From contig NZ_JAPDGS010000002.1 of the NCBI RefSeq assembly GCF_025950525.1, forward strand, positions 186,001 through 250,000: DNA of 64,000 bases, written 5' to 3'. Under the pieces are notes generated by a model. That model saw only the letters and a list, made by a program, of their open reading frames with translations, had not been told where the DNA came from and did no database searches. This document shows, piece after piece, positions 1-8,268 of this stretch; within the stretch, counting starts at the first letter, position 1, and each line of letters begins with the position of its first letter. The DNA comes from Stagnihabitans lacustris. GTDB lineage: Bacteria > Pseudomonadota > Alphaproteobacteria > Rhodobacterales > Rhodobacteraceae. Both the position numbers and the translations under genes were made by a program.

Positions 1-69
1 CTCTTTCTTGCGGCGCTCTGTGCAGCGCCCCATGGTTCCACCGACGACCCGTTGATCCACCTGAACTGA
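1..69 (+). CDS. 3' end of an upstream gene (partial)
   Basis: Frame 1 is open from the window edge to a TGA at 67-69 and encodes LFLAALCAAPHGSTDDPLIHLN. It lies 10 bases before the agmatine deiminase start on the same strand, so it could be the tail of a gene in the same operon. Twenty-two residues are too few to identify a family, and an open frame of this length can arise by chance in GC-rich DNA. Confidence 0.3.
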   Translation, partial: LFLAALCAAPHGSTDDPLIHLN

Positions 70-79
70 GGCCTTGTTC

Positions 80-1177
80 ATGATGACCCGCCGTTCCCTG
101 ATGCGTTCTGCCGCCGCTGCTGGTGGCCTGTCCCTTTTGCCGCGCGGGACCTTTGCGGCGGGTGCCGGGGCGCAGGGCTTTTGGTATCCCGAGGAAACCG
201 ACCCGCATGAACGCACCTTCATGCAATGGCCGGTGAACCCCGCCGTGCATGATGACCCGGATTTTCTGTATGATCTGCAAGGCACCATCGCCGATATCGC
301 CAGCACGATTGCCGAGTTCGAACCCGTCGTGATGCTGGCCGCGGCCAAGTATCACAAGGCGATCAGGAAACTGGTCTCCGGTCAGGTGGAGCTGTGGGAC
401 ATCCCCACCGATGACCTGTGGGCGCGCGACTCTGGGCCTTCGTTTGTTGTCGATGGCAAAGGCGGGCTGGCGGTGACGCAGTTCAACTTCAACGGCTGGG
501 GGGCCAAGCAGGTGCATGGCAACGACGGCCAGATTGCCGCGCGGGTGGCCGAAAAGCTGGGCTTGGCCGTCTTCGATGTGGGTCTTGTCGGCGAGGCGGG
601 CGGGGTGGAAACCGACGGACATGGCACGTTGATCGCGCACGAAAGTTCATGGGTAAACCCCAACCGCAACAAAGGCAGCAAGCCGCAGGTCGAGGCGATG
701 CTTCTGGACACGATGGGGGCGCGGAAAATGATCTGGGCGCCGGGCATCAAGGGCGCTGACATCACCGACTACCACATCGACGCCTTGGCGCGGTTCGTAA
801 AGCCGGGCCAAGTGCTGATCCAGATGGGAGAGGAGGTTGACCCCGACGACCCCTGGTCGGTGTCCGCCTTTGAAACCCGTGACATTCTGTCCAACGCGAC
901 CGACGCCGAGGGGCGCAAGTTGGACCTCGTCACCCTGCCCGAACCCTATGACATCCGGGTGGACAGCCCGGATTTTGTGGCGTCTTACGTCAACTACTAC
1001 GTCTGCAATGGTGCGGTGATCGCGGCAGAGTTTGGGGACGAGGCCGCCGATGCCGAGGCCGCCGCCATCCTGGCCGACCTTTACCCCGGCCGCGAAATCG
1101 TGATGCTGAACATTGACGCGGTGGGCGAAGTGGGGGGCGGCATCCACTGTGCCACCCATGAACAACCCAAGGTGTAA
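80..1177 (+). CDS. aguA: Agmatine deiminase, apparently Tat-exported
   Basis: 365-residue member of the agmatine deiminase / bacterial peptidylarginine deiminase family, which converts agmatine to N-carbamoylputrescine and ammonia. Family catalytic elements are visible: WARDSGP (about 114-120), DYHID (about 230-234), and GGGIHC near the C-terminus with the nucleophilic Cys at about 357. The N-terminus reads MMTRRSLMRSAAAAGG, a twin-arginine-type signal with a short hydrophobic stretch and an Ala-rich cleavage region, so the enzyme is probably periplasmic; most AguA proteins are cytosolic. ATG at 80 is chosen over TTG at 74 because GAGG at 68-71 gives good spacing. AguB, the next enzyme, and a polyamine importer are encoded convergently just downstream. 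Substrate is inferred from family and neighbours. Confidence 0.88.
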   Translation: MMTRRSLMRSAAAAGGLSLLPRGTFAAGAGAQGFWYPEETDPHERTFMQWPVNPAVHDDPDFLYDLQGTIADIASTIAEFEPVVMLAAAKYHKAIRKLVSGQVELWDIPTDDLWARDSGPSFVVDGKGGLAVTQFNFNGWGAKQVHGNDGQIAARVAEKLGLAVFDVGLVGEAGGVETDGHGTLIAHESSWVNPNRNKGSKPQVEAMLLDTMGARKMIWAPGIKGADITDYHIDALARFVKPGQVLIQMGEEVDPDDPWSVSAFETRDILSNATDAEGRKLDLVTLPEPYDIRVDSPDFVASYVNYYVCNGAVIAAEFGDEAADAEAAAILADLYPGREIVMLNIDAVGEVGGGIHCATHEQPKV

Positions 1178-1178
1178 C

Positions 1179-1625
1179 GTGCTGAACTGGCTGACACGAC
1201 ATTCCGAGGCGCTGGAGGGGCTGGGCGGCCTTGCCACCGCCTTTGCCACCGTCACCGCGCTGATCGTGATCCCCTACCAGATCGCCCAGTCCGACCGCAT
1301 CCAGCGTGACCAGACCGCCCGCGAGATTTACCGCGAGTTTCTGAACCTGACCGTGCAGAAACCGGAATTGGCCAATGCCGACTACTGCGCGTTGACAGAC
1401 CCCAAGGAACAGACCGCCTATGCGGCCTATGTCGAATACCTGCTTTATACGTCTGAACAGATGATCGACACCTCGCCCGACTGGCGCGCGCCGATGGCCA
1501 GCTATCTGGAAGATCACATGGCCTATCTGTGCAGCGAAGGGGTCTGGGACGCGCAATCCCCCGATATCAAGGACCTGGTGGCCGAACTGGCGCTGACTTG
1601 TGAGGCGGAACAGGCCTGCAAATAG
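1179..1625 (+). CDS. Small membrane-anchored protein of unknown function
   Basis: 148 residues, no family recognised. One hydrophobic segment (about residues 13-34, rich in Ala, Thr and Val) near the N-terminus is followed by a charged helical stretch (QSDRIQRDQTAREIYREF) and a mostly helical C-terminal domain with four cysteines. The GTG at 1179 is preferred because AAGG at 1169-1172 is spaced six bases from it; an in-frame ATG at 1158 would overlap the aguA end and lacks a clear ribosome binding site. It sits two bases after the aguA stop and is followed directly by a terminator, so it is the last gene of that transcript. A role in the polyamine locus is only suggested by position. Confidence 0.7.
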   Translation: MLNWLTRHSEALEGLGGLATAFATVTALIVIPYQIAQSDRIQRDQTAREIYREFLNLTVQKPELANADYCALTDPKEQTAYAAYVEYLLYTSEQMIDTSPDWRAPMASYLEDHMAYLCSEGVWDAQSPDIKDLVAELALTCEAEQACK

Positions 1626-1653
1626 GGGCGGCCTGCACCGCCCCCTTTGCTTT
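1625..1653 (+). terminator. Rho-independent terminator after the aguA transcript
   Basis: A 7-bp perfect stem (GGGGCGG at 1625-1631 with CCGCCCC at 1638-1644) and a 6-base loop are followed by CTTTGCTTT. It sits at the stop of the upstream gene and abuts the stop of the convergent aguB, so it separates the two converging transcripts. Confidence 0.75.
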
Positions 1654-2518
1654 ATGCCGCGTCGTGGCGGCTGATCAGCCCATAGGTTTCCGGCCGCCGA
1701 TCCCGCCAGGTGCCCCAGCTTTGGCGGTAGGCGCGGGTGGCCTCAAGGTCGATCCGGGCGATCAGATAGGTCTCGTCCACCTTGTTCGCCTCGGCCAACA
1801 TCGCGCCTGTGTGATCGGCGATGAAGGACGATCCGTAGAACGTCATCTCCAGGTTCGGCCCTTTCTCCAGCCCTACCCGGTTTGACGCCACAACCGGCAC
1901 CATATTGGCCGCCGCATGGCCCTGCATGGTGCGCTGCCAGTGGCCCGAGCTGTCAATCTCGGGGTAGCCGGGTTCGGTGCCGATGGCCGTCGGGAACAAC
2001 ATCACCTCGGCCCCCAGGATCGCCAGCGACCGCGCGGTTTCAGGAAACCATTGGTCCCAGCAGATGCCGCAGCCGACCTTGGCAAAGCGGGTGTCAAAGA
2101 CCTTGAAGCCGGTGTTGCCGGGGGTGAAGTAGTATTTCTCCTCATATCCCGTCGCATGGGGGATATGGGTCTTGCGGTAGTTGCCCATCACCGTGCCGTC
2201 GGCGTCGATCATGGCCAGCGAATTGAAGAACGTGTTCCCCGCCGCCTCATAGTAGCTGATCGGCAGCACCACCCCCAACCGCTTGGCCAGGGCCGCGAAA
2301 TGCTGGACCGCGCGGTCAGCCTCCAGCGGTTTGGCATAGCGCTGAAAGCCATAGTCTTTTTCGATGCAGAAATAGGGCGTCTGGAACAGTTCCTGCAACA
2401 GGATGATCTGCGCGCCGTCCTCTGCCGCCGCCGTCACCTGTTCCTCGGCCTTGTGGATGTTGTCGTCCAGATCCCAGGAACAGGCCATCTGCGTGGCGGC
2501 CAATGTCACGATTGCCAT
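1652..2518 (-). CDS. aguB: N-carbamoylputrescine amidase
   Basis: 288-residue nitrilase-superfamily (carbon-nitrogen hydrolase) protein predicted to hydrolyse N-carbamoylputrescine to putrescine, CO2 and ammonia. The Glu-Lys-Cys triad is visible: Glu43 in LLQELFQTPYF, Lys116 in GNYRKTHIP, and Cys153 in CGICWDQWFPE. Length and motifs fit bacterial and plant AguB. There is no signal peptide, so it acts in the cytosol. It is the last gene of the minus-strand operon, 11 bases after the binding-protein gene, and completes the pathway begun by the convergent agmatine deiminase. Confidence 0.93.
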   Translation of the reverse strand: MAIVTLAATQMACSWDLDDNIHKAEEQVTAAAEDGAQIILLQELFQTPYFCIEKDYGFQRYAKPLEADRAVQHFAALAKRLGVVLPISYYEAAGNTFFNSLAMIDADGTVMGNYRKTHIPHATGYEEKYYFTPGNTGFKVFDTRFAKVGCGICWDQWFPETARSLAILGAEVMLFPTAIGTEPGYPEIDSSGHWQRTMQGHAAANMVPVVASNRVGLEKGPNLEMTFYGSSFIADHTGAMLAEANKVDETYLIARIDLEATRAYRQSWGTWRDRRPETYGLISRHDAA

Positions 2519-2529
2519 TTGAACTCTCC

Positions 2530-3540
2530 TCAGTTCATCAGTTTGGTCCAGACCTTGTCGATCAGGGCCGTAGCCTCGGGCGAGCAGGTCGGGATGAATT
2601 CGGGCGCGGGCGCATCCGCCGGCGGGTTGATTTCGGGGGCAGCGGCCAAGGCCGGTTCGATGAACGCCTCGGAGCCCTTGATGCCGTTGGAATAGCGCGC
2701 GTAGTTGGTGATCATCGCGGCGTTTTCCGGAGCCATGACAAAGTTGACCCAGGCTTTTGCGTTGTCGAGGTGCGGCGCGCCCTTGGGCACGGCGACATTG
2801 TCCATCCAGCCGGTGTAACCCTCACGCGGATAAACATAGGCGATGGTGGGCTTTTCATCCCGCGCCCGCATCGCGTAGCCGTTCCAGCTCATCGACACGA
2901 CGGCCTCGCCGGACACCATCAGCTCTTTGGTCTCGCTATCGTAGGATTTCACCCATGCCTTCTGGGTCTCCAGCAACTCCAGCACCCGCTTCATCTCGTC
3001 TGGGTTCTCAGAGCACCGCGGGATGCCCAGATAGCGTTCGGCCATGTTGATCACGTCATTCATGTCGCGCAGCATGTTGATGCGGCCCTTGACGTCATCA
3101 GCGGGGGCGAACAGCACGGACAGCGAGGACGTATCCCCTTTGACCACGGCCGTATCCACGGCAAACGCGGTCGAGCCCCAGGCCCAGGGGGCGGAGTATT
3201 CGCGTTTCGGGTCCCAATAGACCTCGCGCCACTTGTCATCGACATTCACGTAATTCGGCATCGCGAAGACGTCGATCTTTTCAACCATGTCCTCGGCGAT
3301 CAGCACCTGCATCGTGGCATCGCCCGGCACGATGATGTCATAGCCCGCACCGCCAGCGCGCAGCTTGGCGATCATCGTCTCCATGCTGTCATAGCTGTCG
3401 ATATGGACCTTGACGCCGAACTCGGCCTCGAATTTCGCCACCAGATCGGGCGGCGTGTATTCGCCCCAGGTGTAGATGAACAGATCCCCTTCGGCGAAGG
3501 CCGGGGCGGCTGTCAAAAGCAGGATGGCAAGGGCGCGCAT
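2530..3540 (-). CDS. potD: Polyamine-type ABC transporter substrate-binding protein (PotD/PotF family)
   Basis: 336-residue extracytoplasmic solute-binding protein with a signal peptide (MRALAILLLTAAPAFA, cleavage before EGDLF). The mature start, LFIYTWGEYTPPDLVAKFE, is typical of spermidine/putrescine-binding proteins; the WNGYAMRARDE and WMDNVAVPKGA regions also fit. It presumably captures putrescine, spermidine or a related cation in the periplasm for the two permeases encoded just upstream in the operon. The open frame continues to 3909, but the signal peptide and spacing after the permease gene place the start at 3540. The exact ligand cannot be read from sequence; given the flanking aguA and aguB, N-carbamoylputrescine or agmatine are candidates. 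Confidence 0.9.
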   Translation of the reverse strand: MRALAILLLTAAPAFAEGDLFIYTWGEYTPPDLVAKFEAEFGVKVHIDSYDSMETMIAKLRAGGAGYDIIVPGDATMQVLIAEDMVEKIDVFAMPNYVNVDDKWREVYWDPKREYSAPWAWGSTAFAVDTAVVKGDTSSLSVLFAPADDVKGRINMLRDMNDVINMAERYLGIPRCSENPDEMKRVLELLETQKAWVKSYDSETKELMVSGEAVVSMSWNGYAMRARDEKPTIAYVYPREGYTGWMDNVAVPKGAPHLDNAKAWVNFVMAPENAAMITNYARYSNGIKGSEAFIEPALAAAPEINPPADAPAPEFIPTCSPEATALIDKVWTKLMN

Positions 3541-3551
3541 AGGGAGTCCTT

Positions 3552-4352
3552 TCAGGTTTGCTTGCGAGCGATCAGGCCCGAGATGATGACGACAAGGGCA
3601 GAGGCCGCGACCATCAGCGACGACACCGCATTGACCTCGGGCGTGATGCCAAGGCGCAGCATCGAATAGATGTGGACGGGCAAGGTGGTGGAACCGGGGC
3701 CGGACAACATCGACGAGATGATGAAGTCGTCGAGCGAGACGATAAAGGCCAAGAGCCAGCCCGAGATCAGACCGGGGGCCAAAAGCGGCAGGGTGATCAG
3801 GGTGAACCGGCGCCAGGGCCGGGCGTAAAGGTCGGCTGCTGCGGATTCCAGCGCGGGGTCCATCGAGGTCAGCCGCGCGGTGATCGGAAGGTAGGCGAAG
3901 GGGATGCAAAAGGTGGTATGGGCAATGACCAGCGACCCAAAGCCAAGACCCAAGCCCACAGAGGAAAAGAAGATAAGGCTGGCGATGGCGGTCACGATTT
4001 CCGGCACCATCAGCGGAAAGTTCAACACCGCATAGGCGGCGGCGCGGCGGCGCACCTTCATCCGCACCATCGCCAAGGCTGCGGCGGTGGCCATGACTGT
4101 GGCCACACTGGCGGCGATCACGGCCAGAAGGACCGAATTCAGCGCCGCCCCGGCAATCTCCTCATTGGCAAAGACGGCCTGATACCATTGCCACGACAGC
4201 CCATCCAAACGGCTGATCGACCGACCGGAGTTGAAGGAATACAGCACCAGAAACAGGATCGGCGCATAAAGAAACGCCACCGCAAGGGTTGCCGTCAGGC
4301 CAAAGCCCGGCAGGTTGCGGATATCCTTTGACCTTGTGTCAAACAGCGCCAT
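3552..4352 (-). CDS. potC: Polyamine-type ABC transporter permease (PotC/PotI family)
   Basis: 266-residue inner-membrane permease with about six hydrophobic segments. The cytoplasmic EAA loop that contacts the ATPase is seen as the stretch from LESAAADLYARPWRRF to LITLPLLAPGL. It pairs with the preceding permease gene to form the membrane channel of the importer. The ATG at 4352 overlaps the stop of the upstream permease (TGATG), which argues against the in-frame GTG one codon earlier. The binding-protein gene follows 11 bases later, giving the order ATPase, permease, permease, binding protein. Confidence 0.92.
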   Translation of the reverse strand: MALFDTRSKDIRNLPGFGLTATLAVAFLYAPILFLVLYSFNSGRSISRLDGLSWQWYQAVFANEEIAGAALNSVLLAVIAASVATVMATAAALAMVRMKVRRRAAAYAVLNFPLMVPEIVTAIASLIFFSSVGLGLGFGSLVIAHTTFCIPFAYLPITARLTSMDPALESAAADLYARPWRRFTLITLPLLAPGLISGWLLAFIVSLDDFIISSMLSGPGSTTLPVHIYSMLRLGITPEVNAVSSLMVAASALVVIISGLIARKQT

Positions 4353-5218
4353 CACGCGTCCTCCCGTGCGGCACGGCGGGCGATGATGAACAAGGCGATC
4401 AGCGTGACGGCCATCAGGATGGTGGAAAGGGCGGCCCCAAAGGGCCAGTTGCGGCTGCCCTGAAACTGCATCCCGATCAGGTTGCCCAGCATCAGCGTCT
4501 TGCCACCGCCAAGGATGTCGGGTGCAAGGTAGCTGCCGATGCCCGGGATAAAGACCAGAAGCCCGCCCGCAATCAGACCCGGCCGCAAGATCGGCAGGAC
4601 GACCTCAAAGAAGGCCTGACGGCGGTTCGCGTGCAGGTCATAGGCGGCCTCCAGCAGCGAAAAGTCGAACCGCTCGATCGCGGCATACAGCGGCAGGATC
4701 ATGAAGGGCAGGAAGGACGACACCAGCCCCAAGCCGATGGCGAAGTTGTTATAGGCCAAGGGCAACGGCCCGTCAGTCAGGCCGATGGCGTGCAAGGCGC
4801 GGTTGATCGGGCCTTCATCCCGCAGGATCAGCAAAAGCGCGATGGTCCGCACAAGCAGGTTCACCCAATAGGGCACCGTCACCAACATCAGCCACAGCGA
4901 CTTTTGCCCCGCAGGCCTGGTGGCGATGAACCATGCCGTAGGCAGGCCGATGAACAGGCACAGAAGGGTGGCCACCCCTGCTTGCAGCACCGACCGGCCA
5001 AGGATTTGCAGGTAATCGGTGTTGAAGGTCAGCGTGTCATCGAAAATGTCGCGCTCGAACAGCAGCCGGATATAGGCCTCGGATGACGGCTCCCAGATCA
5101 CCCCGCCATATTGTGCCGGGGTCAGCACGGAATACAGCGTGGTGATGGCGATGGGCAGCGCCATGAAGATCAGGATGGTGCCCAGCGACGGGGCCAGCAA
5201 AAGGCGGTGCAGCTTCAT
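4352..5218 (-). CDS. potB: Polyamine-type ABC transporter permease (PotB/PotH family)
   Basis: 288-residue polytopic permease. The first hydrophobic segment follows [15 protein letters not shown], and the EAA loop is visible as [20 protein letters not shown] followed by LPILRPGLI, as expected for contact with the ATPase. Its ATG overlaps the ATPase stop by four bases (ATGA) and its own stop overlaps the next permease start, so the three transporter genes are translationally coupled. PotB/PotH subfamily is assigned by length, order and the long periplasmic loop after the first segment. Confidence 0.92.
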   Translation of the reverse strand: MKLHRLLLAPSLGTILIFMALPIAITTLYSVLTPAQYGGVIWEPSSEAYIRLLFERDIFDDTLTFNTDYLQILGRSVLQAGVATLLCLFIGLPTAWFIATRPAGQKSLWLMLVTVPYWVNLLVRTIALLLILRDEGPINRALHAIGLTDGPLPLAYNNFAIGLGLVSSFLPFMILPLYAAIERFDFSLLEAAYDLHANRRQAFFEVVLPILRPGLIAGGLLVFIPGIGSYLAPDILGGGKTLMLGNLIGMQFQGSRNWPFGAALSTILMAVTLIALFIIARRAAREDA

Positions 5219-6363
5219 GACGCCAGCACCCGGATTGCGCCGGGTTCCGCCCGCAGACAGACGGAATCACCGGGGGCGAAATCCTGCGCCCCGCGCAAAC
5301 CGCCGCGTGGCAGGGTGACGTGCAGGGGCACCGATGCGCCCTCCAGCCGGAACGACAGCTCGTTGCCCATATAGATGCGCTCCGTCACCCGAAGCGGCCC
5401 CAGATCGCCCGGTTGCTGCAGGCCCGCGGGCAGGATCGCCAACCGCTCTGGCCGGATCGCCAATGTCACCTCGGCCCCCAAGTCCCCCTTGGCCGGAACC
5501 ACGCCCAGCCCCTCGGACATCGCGCCCCCTGCGCCAATCCGCGCCGGGATCAGGTTCGCCCCGCCGATGAAATCGGCCACAAAGCGGTTGGCCGGGGCCT
5601 CGTAAATCTCCTCCGGCTTTCCCAACTGCTGCACACGCCCGCCCTGCATCACGGCGATGCGGTCTGACATCGCCAAAGCCTCGTCCTGATCGTGGGTGAC
5701 AAAGACAAAGGTGATGCCGGTTTCGCGCTGCAGCGCCTTCAGTTCGGACCGCATCCGCTGGCGCAACTTGGCATCCAGAGCGGACAAAGGTTCGTCCAGC
5801 AGCAGGATCTTCGGTCCCGGAGCCAAGGCACGCGCCAAGGCCACCCGCTGCTTTTGCCCGCCCGAAAGCTGATCCGGCCGGCGATGCTCCATCCCCTCCA
5901 GCCCCACCAAAGCGACCATACGGGCGACGGTGGCTGCAATCTCGGCCTTGGGTCGCCCCAACATGCGCAGCGCAAATCCCACATTCTGTGCCACCGTCAG
6001 ATGCGGGAACAGGGCATAGGTCTGAAACACCGTATTGACCGGACGATCCTCGGGCGGAAGACCCGCAACGTTGCGCCCGAAAATCGCAATCTCTCCCACG
6101 GTCGGCTGGTCGAACCCGCCAATCAGGCGCAGAAGCGTGGTCTTGCCACAGCCGGACGGCCCCAGCAGGGTGAAGAACTCATTGGACCGGATCGTCAGAT
6201 CAATGCGGTCAAGCGCCCTGTGCGCCGACACCCCTTTGCCATAGGTGCGGCCAAGCCCGGTCAATCGGCATGCGTCTTCCTGATCCTGCAAATCCTGATC
6301 TCCACGAGCTGATGCCTTGGTCTTGGACGATGACCACAAGGCCCGGACCTGTCTTGTCACCAT
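5215..6363 (-). CDS. potA: Polyamine-type ABC transporter ATP-binding protein (PotA/PotG family)
   Basis: 382-residue ABC ATPase that energises the importer. Motifs in order: Walker [10 protein letters not shown] (about 68-76), Q-loop [11 protein letters not shown], signature LSGGQKQR, Walker [12 protein letters not shown], and the switch histidine in [12 protein letters not shown]-terminal TOBE-like regulatory domain follows (about residues 280-382). The first 30 or so residues before [11 protein letters not shown] are unusually long and polar, so the true start could be later, but no better-placed start with a clear ribosome binding site was found. First gene of the five-gene operon. The 449 bases upstream hold its promoter and the edge of the accessory island. 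Confidence 0.9.
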   Translation of the reverse strand: MVTRQVRALWSSSKTKASARGDQDLQDQEDACRLTGLGRTYGKGVSAHRALDRIDLTIRSNEFFTLLGPSGCGKTTLLRLIGGFDQPTVGEIAIFGRNVAGLPPEDRPVNTVFQTYALFPHLTVAQNVGFALRMLGRPKAEIAATVARMVALVGLEGMEHRRPDQLSGGQKQRVALARALAPGPKILLLDEPLSALDAKLRQRMRSELKALQRETGITFVFVTHDQDEALAMSDRIAVMQGGRVQQLGKPEEIYEAPANRFVADFIGGANLIPARIGAGGAMSEGLGVVPAKGDLGAEVTLAIRPERLAILPAGLQQPGDLGPLRVTERIYMGNELSFRLEGASVPLHVTLPRGGLRGAQDFAPGDSVCLRAEPGAIRVLAS

Positions 6364-6812
6364 GAAGGGGTATGTCCTGCCGCGATGGCGTTGGAATGGG
6401 ATCAGCCTGGCTGCGCACAGATTTCAAACCCAACGCCTGCATTTGAGGCCGGCGCCAAGGATACGTCGCCACGTAGCCCCCGAACCGTCGTAAGTATTCG
6501 CCGAAGCCGTTGTCCGGCTATTCATGAATAACGACAGCGCCGCGGTCGAGACGGTCGAGGTCGAAAAGGAGCGGCTGGACGAGACCGACGCTTAGATCGT
6601 GACCGCGCGCATCGCCAACGATCGGGCCGACATGCTGCGCGCGCTCGTGCGGGCCAATACCGAGGGCGACATCCGCTCGGCGCTTCTGATGCGAGACCAG
6701 ATCAAGCCGAGCCGATATCGGTGAACGCATCCCGTCACGGAAACCCTGAAAGCAGGTGCAACATCCCGACGTATGACCTTGCTCCCGGCCGGGGGTTTTC
6801 TTTGGTGGGGCC
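6364..6812. other. 449-base region at the left edge of the accessory island
   Basis: Lies between the 5' end of the polyamine operon and the 3' end of the nuclease-fusion gene. It contains a broken coding remnant (6524-6724) and, at 6784-6793, the palindrome CCCGGCCGGG followed by GGTTTTCTTT. No intact gene, integrase or insertion-sequence end was recognised. I found no copy of the tRNA-Thr 3' end here that would mark an attachment site. Base composition looks more mixed than in the flanking core genes. Confidence 0.5.
6524..6724 (+). pseudogene. Short broken coding remnant with an internal stop
   Basis: Reading from ATG 6524 gives 23 codons (MNNDSAAVETVEVEKERLDE...), an in-frame TAG at 6593-6595, then 42 more sense codons (IVTARIANDRADMLRALVRA...) to TGA at 6722-6724. 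Both halves look like one charged helical protein, and the frame is also open upstream to 6494. A single base change at the TAG would join them. I do not recognise the family. It may be the tail of a mobile-element gene left at the island boundary, or a chance open frame. Confidence 0.35.
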
Positions 6813-8258
6813 CTACTTTGCCTTGCGATAGTCCCAAGGCATGTCGAAGGAGGTGTTCCACAGCCCCGCATGCGCCAGCTCCGCGGCGGTGCCTTCTGGG
6901 ACATATGCCTTGGAATATTCCTCGAAGGGCACGGCCAGGCCTTGCACCACCATGGCCTTGCCGATGTCGATGCCACTTACCGTGCAGGTCGCCACAGGGC
7001 GGCGGTAGAGGTCAACCGTATCGGCCTTGCACGAGACCTCTTTCCCGCCGATCGCCTGCTCCAACCCCCGACGTGCAACTTCTCCGCAGTCGAAGGACTG
7101 GCCCGTCGCGTTGATGCAGGGTTGGCCTCGTTCGGGGGCGTCTATGCCGGAGATACGATAGCGCGTGCCCTTGATCTCGATGGTATCGCCGTCGATCACG
7201 CGTGCCGGACCCTCGGCCTCCATCACAACTGCAGTTTCGCCGACGTCCTGGCCGATGTCATCAATCAGGCCTTGCTGGTTCACGTTCACGCTGAACATCA
7301 CCCGGCGCGAGGCTTCGTGGTTTTCGGAGCCATCGGGGTTCATGATCAGCCGGGCTGAGGAATAGCCGATGGCCGCGAGCCTTGCGCTGGCCCAGTCGCG
7401 CGCCTGGGGATCGCTGACCCCGCCGAGGCAGGCGTTCAAGGCGCTCTTGGCGCGCCGCTGCGAGAGGTCGAGGTTATAGAGGTAAGCCCCATTCGCATCC
7501 TGCCCTGGGCGTCCCTCGCTGGAGGCATGGCCCTCGATCTTCAGGTCCGAAAGGTCCAGCCCCGAGGCCCGCAGAGCGCCGACCCAAGACCCGCAGAAGT
7601 CGCGCAGGAAGGAGGTGTCGCGGATCCGGTCCTGACCCACGTCGAACAGCACCTGTTGCGGCAGGGTGATTGTCCCCATCCCGTCAATCGAGCCCCCGGC
7701 CGCGCGGATCTGGTCGCCCAGCGCTGCGTTTAGCCTGTCGACCATCTTGTTCTGGGCATCCGCATTGGCCGCAAGACGCCCGGCCACCCGCTCGGCCGTC
7801 GTATCGCCTCCCTTGACGGCAGACAGCGCGGCCCGAAGCGCCACCTCGTCAGTCACCTCAACTGCGTCTGCCAAGCTGAGCCGTGTCTCGGGGTCCAGCT
7901 TGACCGTGGCTTCCACCAATCGCTGGAAGTCCTCTTCCCGCATGAAGCGGGCATAGTCCTTCAGGTCCTGCGCGACCTTGGGGTCACTGGCATCTACGCC
8001 AGCCTTCCGCAATTCCGCCGCCAAGGCGAAGGTCCCATCCGACAGGCCTGCGATGATGGCGGCTTTCTCGTCAGGCGTCATCTCGGCGATGGCATCGGCG
8101 GCAATCAGGCTGCGCTTTTCGGTGTCGATCTGCCACCAGGTGAAGAGGAGGAGCAGGCAGAAGGACAAGAGGATGAAGGCCTCGGCCACCGTGAGCCCCA
8201 TGACCGCGCCACGCTTGTAGCTGCGATCAAAGCCACGTCCGCCGTCGGTCTGTGCCAT
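6813..8258 (-). CDS. MotB/ZorB-like stator protein: TM anchor, OmpA-like domain and C-terminal staphylococcal-nuclease domain
   Basis: About 481 residues (numbers here count from the first of two tandem Met codons; the second, at 8258, fits the AGGAGG site better). One TM segment (about 22-44) follows a basic N-terminus. Its AEAFILLSFCL aligns with the MotB ADFMTAMM segment, placing Glu27 at the proton-binding Asp of MotB. After a helical linker comes an OmpA/MotB peptidoglycan-binding domain (about 196-327: IEGHASSEG, NLDLSQRRA, NHEASRRVMF). Residues about 353-475 are a nuclease domain: DGDT (357-360), Arg369, Asp374, Glu377 and Arg421 match the metal ligands and Arg/Glu/Arg catalytic set of staphylococcal nuclease. 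Four cysteines in the domain (381, 392, 411, 426) suit an oxidising periplasm. Last gene of a four-gene operon. Role in phage defence is inference. Confidence 0.85.
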   Translation of the reverse strand: MAQTDGGRGFDRSYKRGAVMGLTVAEAFILLSFCLLLLFTWWQIDTEKRSLIAADAIAEMTPDEKAAIIAGLSDGTFALAAELRKAGVDASDPKVAQDLKDYARFMREEDFQRLVEATVKLDPETRLSLADAVEVTDEVALRAALSAVKGGDTTAERVAGRLAANADAQNKMVDRLNAALGDQIRAAGGSIDGMGTITLPQQVLFDVGQDRIRDTSFLRDFCGSWVGALRASGLDLSDLKIEGHASSEGRPGQDANGAYLYNLDLSQRRAKSALNACLGGVSDPQARDWASARLAAIGYSSARLIMNPDGSENHEASRRVMFSVNVNQQGLIDDIGQDVGETAVVMEAEGPARVIDGDTIEIKGTRYRISGIDAPERGQPCINATGQSFDCGEVARRGLEQAIGGKEVSCKADTVDLYRRPVATCTVSGIDIGKAMVVQGLAVPFEEYSKAYVPEGTAAELAHAGLWNTSFDMPWDYRKAK

Positions 8259-8268
8259 CATGCCCTCC

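Noticed and set aside
6784..6803. Palindrome CCCGGCCGGG with following T-run as a terminator
   Set aside because: The palindrome has no loop unless the stem is shortened to a few pairs, and no intact plus-strand gene lies before it. Recorded only as part of the intergenic region.
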